64,000 nt of DNA from NCBI GenBank assembly GCA_031771865.1, contig JASISA010000040.1:248001-312000 (forward strand), read 5' to 3'. The notes under the pieces were generated by a model that was not told where the DNA came from, did no database searches, and worked only from the letters and a program-made list of their open reading frames with translations. Origin of the DNA: Nothophaeocryptopus gaeumannii. Lineage: Eukaryota; Ascomycota; Dothideomycetes; Mycosphaerellales; Mycosphaerellaceae. The position numbers were made by a program, and so were the translations under genes. This document shows positions 63,412 to 64,000 of the stretch, in pieces. Within the stretch, counting starts at the first letter, position 1. Every line of letters starts with the position of its first letter.

Positions 63412-64000
63412 TCAGGTTGCAGAAAGCTGAGCATGCCGGCAACCCAAATCATTGAGTGGAGTGCTGTATCTCGCGGTGTCCTATCGATGCATTGTAATTG
63501 AAATCAGCAGTTCCTTTAGCATACGGGGGATATTGACGCCATAAGGTCATGCTCCCTTCCTTAGGGTTCAAAAGAATGAATGAATGTGGAGTAAGTACTC
63601 GAAGATCAGAGAGCGGTGGAAAGGTGTGTGGTCGGCCGCGGATTAAAGATTTTCCTATCGAAATGAAGTGAACGGAACCTTGACACGCTTCCGGACGACG
63701 ACTGCCGTGTTCGAAACGAAACGACAACCTGAAAAGACCGCGTTCTGTTCCCCTGCACCTCGCCCCCACCGCAGAACCGGTTCCAAGTGCCACAATTTCC
63801 TTCGTCACAGGCCGTGCGATCACACGATGGTATTGAGCAGCAGGAAACCAATTATTCGTCCCAGCAATTCCAACTCTTGCACGACACGACAGACTTCGTG
63901 AGGAGTAGGAACCGATGTGGACGGTTGCGCCACGATGCAAAATGTCACCGGGCCTGGACAGTGATGAGACTTCTTGGTCTCCAACCGGGATGTTTCCTGG
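63412..64000. other. Right-edge region, no gene seen
   Basis: About 590 bp after the sphingomyelinase-like gene. Short frames on both strands lack similarity. It may hold the 3' UTR and the next gene's promoter. Confidence 0.4.

Noticed and set aside
1..64000. Transposons, insertion sequences, CRISPR arrays, rRNA genes
   Set aside because: No transposase, reverse transcriptase, terminal repeats, array-like repeats or rRNA segments were recognised by eye.

Overview
The window is nuclear DNA of a filamentous ascomycete (Pezizomycotina), most likely a dothideomycete. This rests on dense genes on both strands, short GT-AG introns of about 45-70 nt, and families typical of such fungi: HET-domain proteins, a DUF7580-type protein, Pal1, fungal_trans_2 regulators and thin-tailed secreted proteins. 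The order or species cannot be fixed from sequence alone.

Region 1 (1-16.2 kb) is accessory metabolism. It holds the 3' end of a phenol-hydroxylase-like FAD monooxygenase, a quinate-type MFS permease, a secreted type-B carboxylesterase, a 2-oxoglutarate/Fe(II) oxygenase, a class-C beta-lactamase-fold serine hydrolase, an RraA/HMG-aldolase-like protein, a RidA-like protein, an O-methyltransferase and a fungal_trans_2 regulator. There is no PKS or NRPS backbone gene. Three members look damaged: a frameshift in the permease, a frameshift at the RidA C terminus, and an in-frame TGA in the methyltransferase. The set looks like a decaying aromatic-compound or secondary-metabolism neighbourhood.

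Region 2 (16.7-36 kb) starts with the ribosome-biogenesis GTPase NOG1. A DUF7580-like gene and a C2H2 zinc-finger gene follow as a divergent pair; the second has a TGA where a Trp codon is expected. Next come an astacin protease, a Thr/Ser-rich secreted protein, an acylpyruvase (FAHD1-like) with a possible mitochondrial leader, a second MFS sugar transporter, a HET-domain gene, an intron-containing tRNA-Asn-like locus with a damaged acceptor stem, and another small secreted protein.

Region 3 (36-55 kb) is mainly housekeeping: the sorting nexin Snx4/Atg24, a cytochrome P450, a second HET-domain gene paralogous to the first, a coiled-coil basic protein, eIF4A, an F-box/JmjC protein, the morphology protein Pal1 and the U6 snRNA phosphodiesterase Usb1. 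Region 4 (50.4-58.5 kb, partly interleaved) carries three hypothetical genes with in-frame stop codons. One is a clean four-exon F-box-like gene of 402 codons with six TAG codons, no internal TAA or TGA, and a terminal TGA. Region 5 (58.9-63.4 kb) has a mitochondrial methylmalonate-semialdehyde dehydrogenase and a secreted acid-sphingomyelinase-like phosphodiesterase, divergently arranged.

The most notable signal is the clustering of in-frame stops (TAG above all) in genes whose reading frames and splice sites otherwise look intact. Substitutions of C:G to T:A would explain every one. RIP-like decay is the simplest reading; stop-codon readthrough or suppression should be tested for the six-TAG gene.
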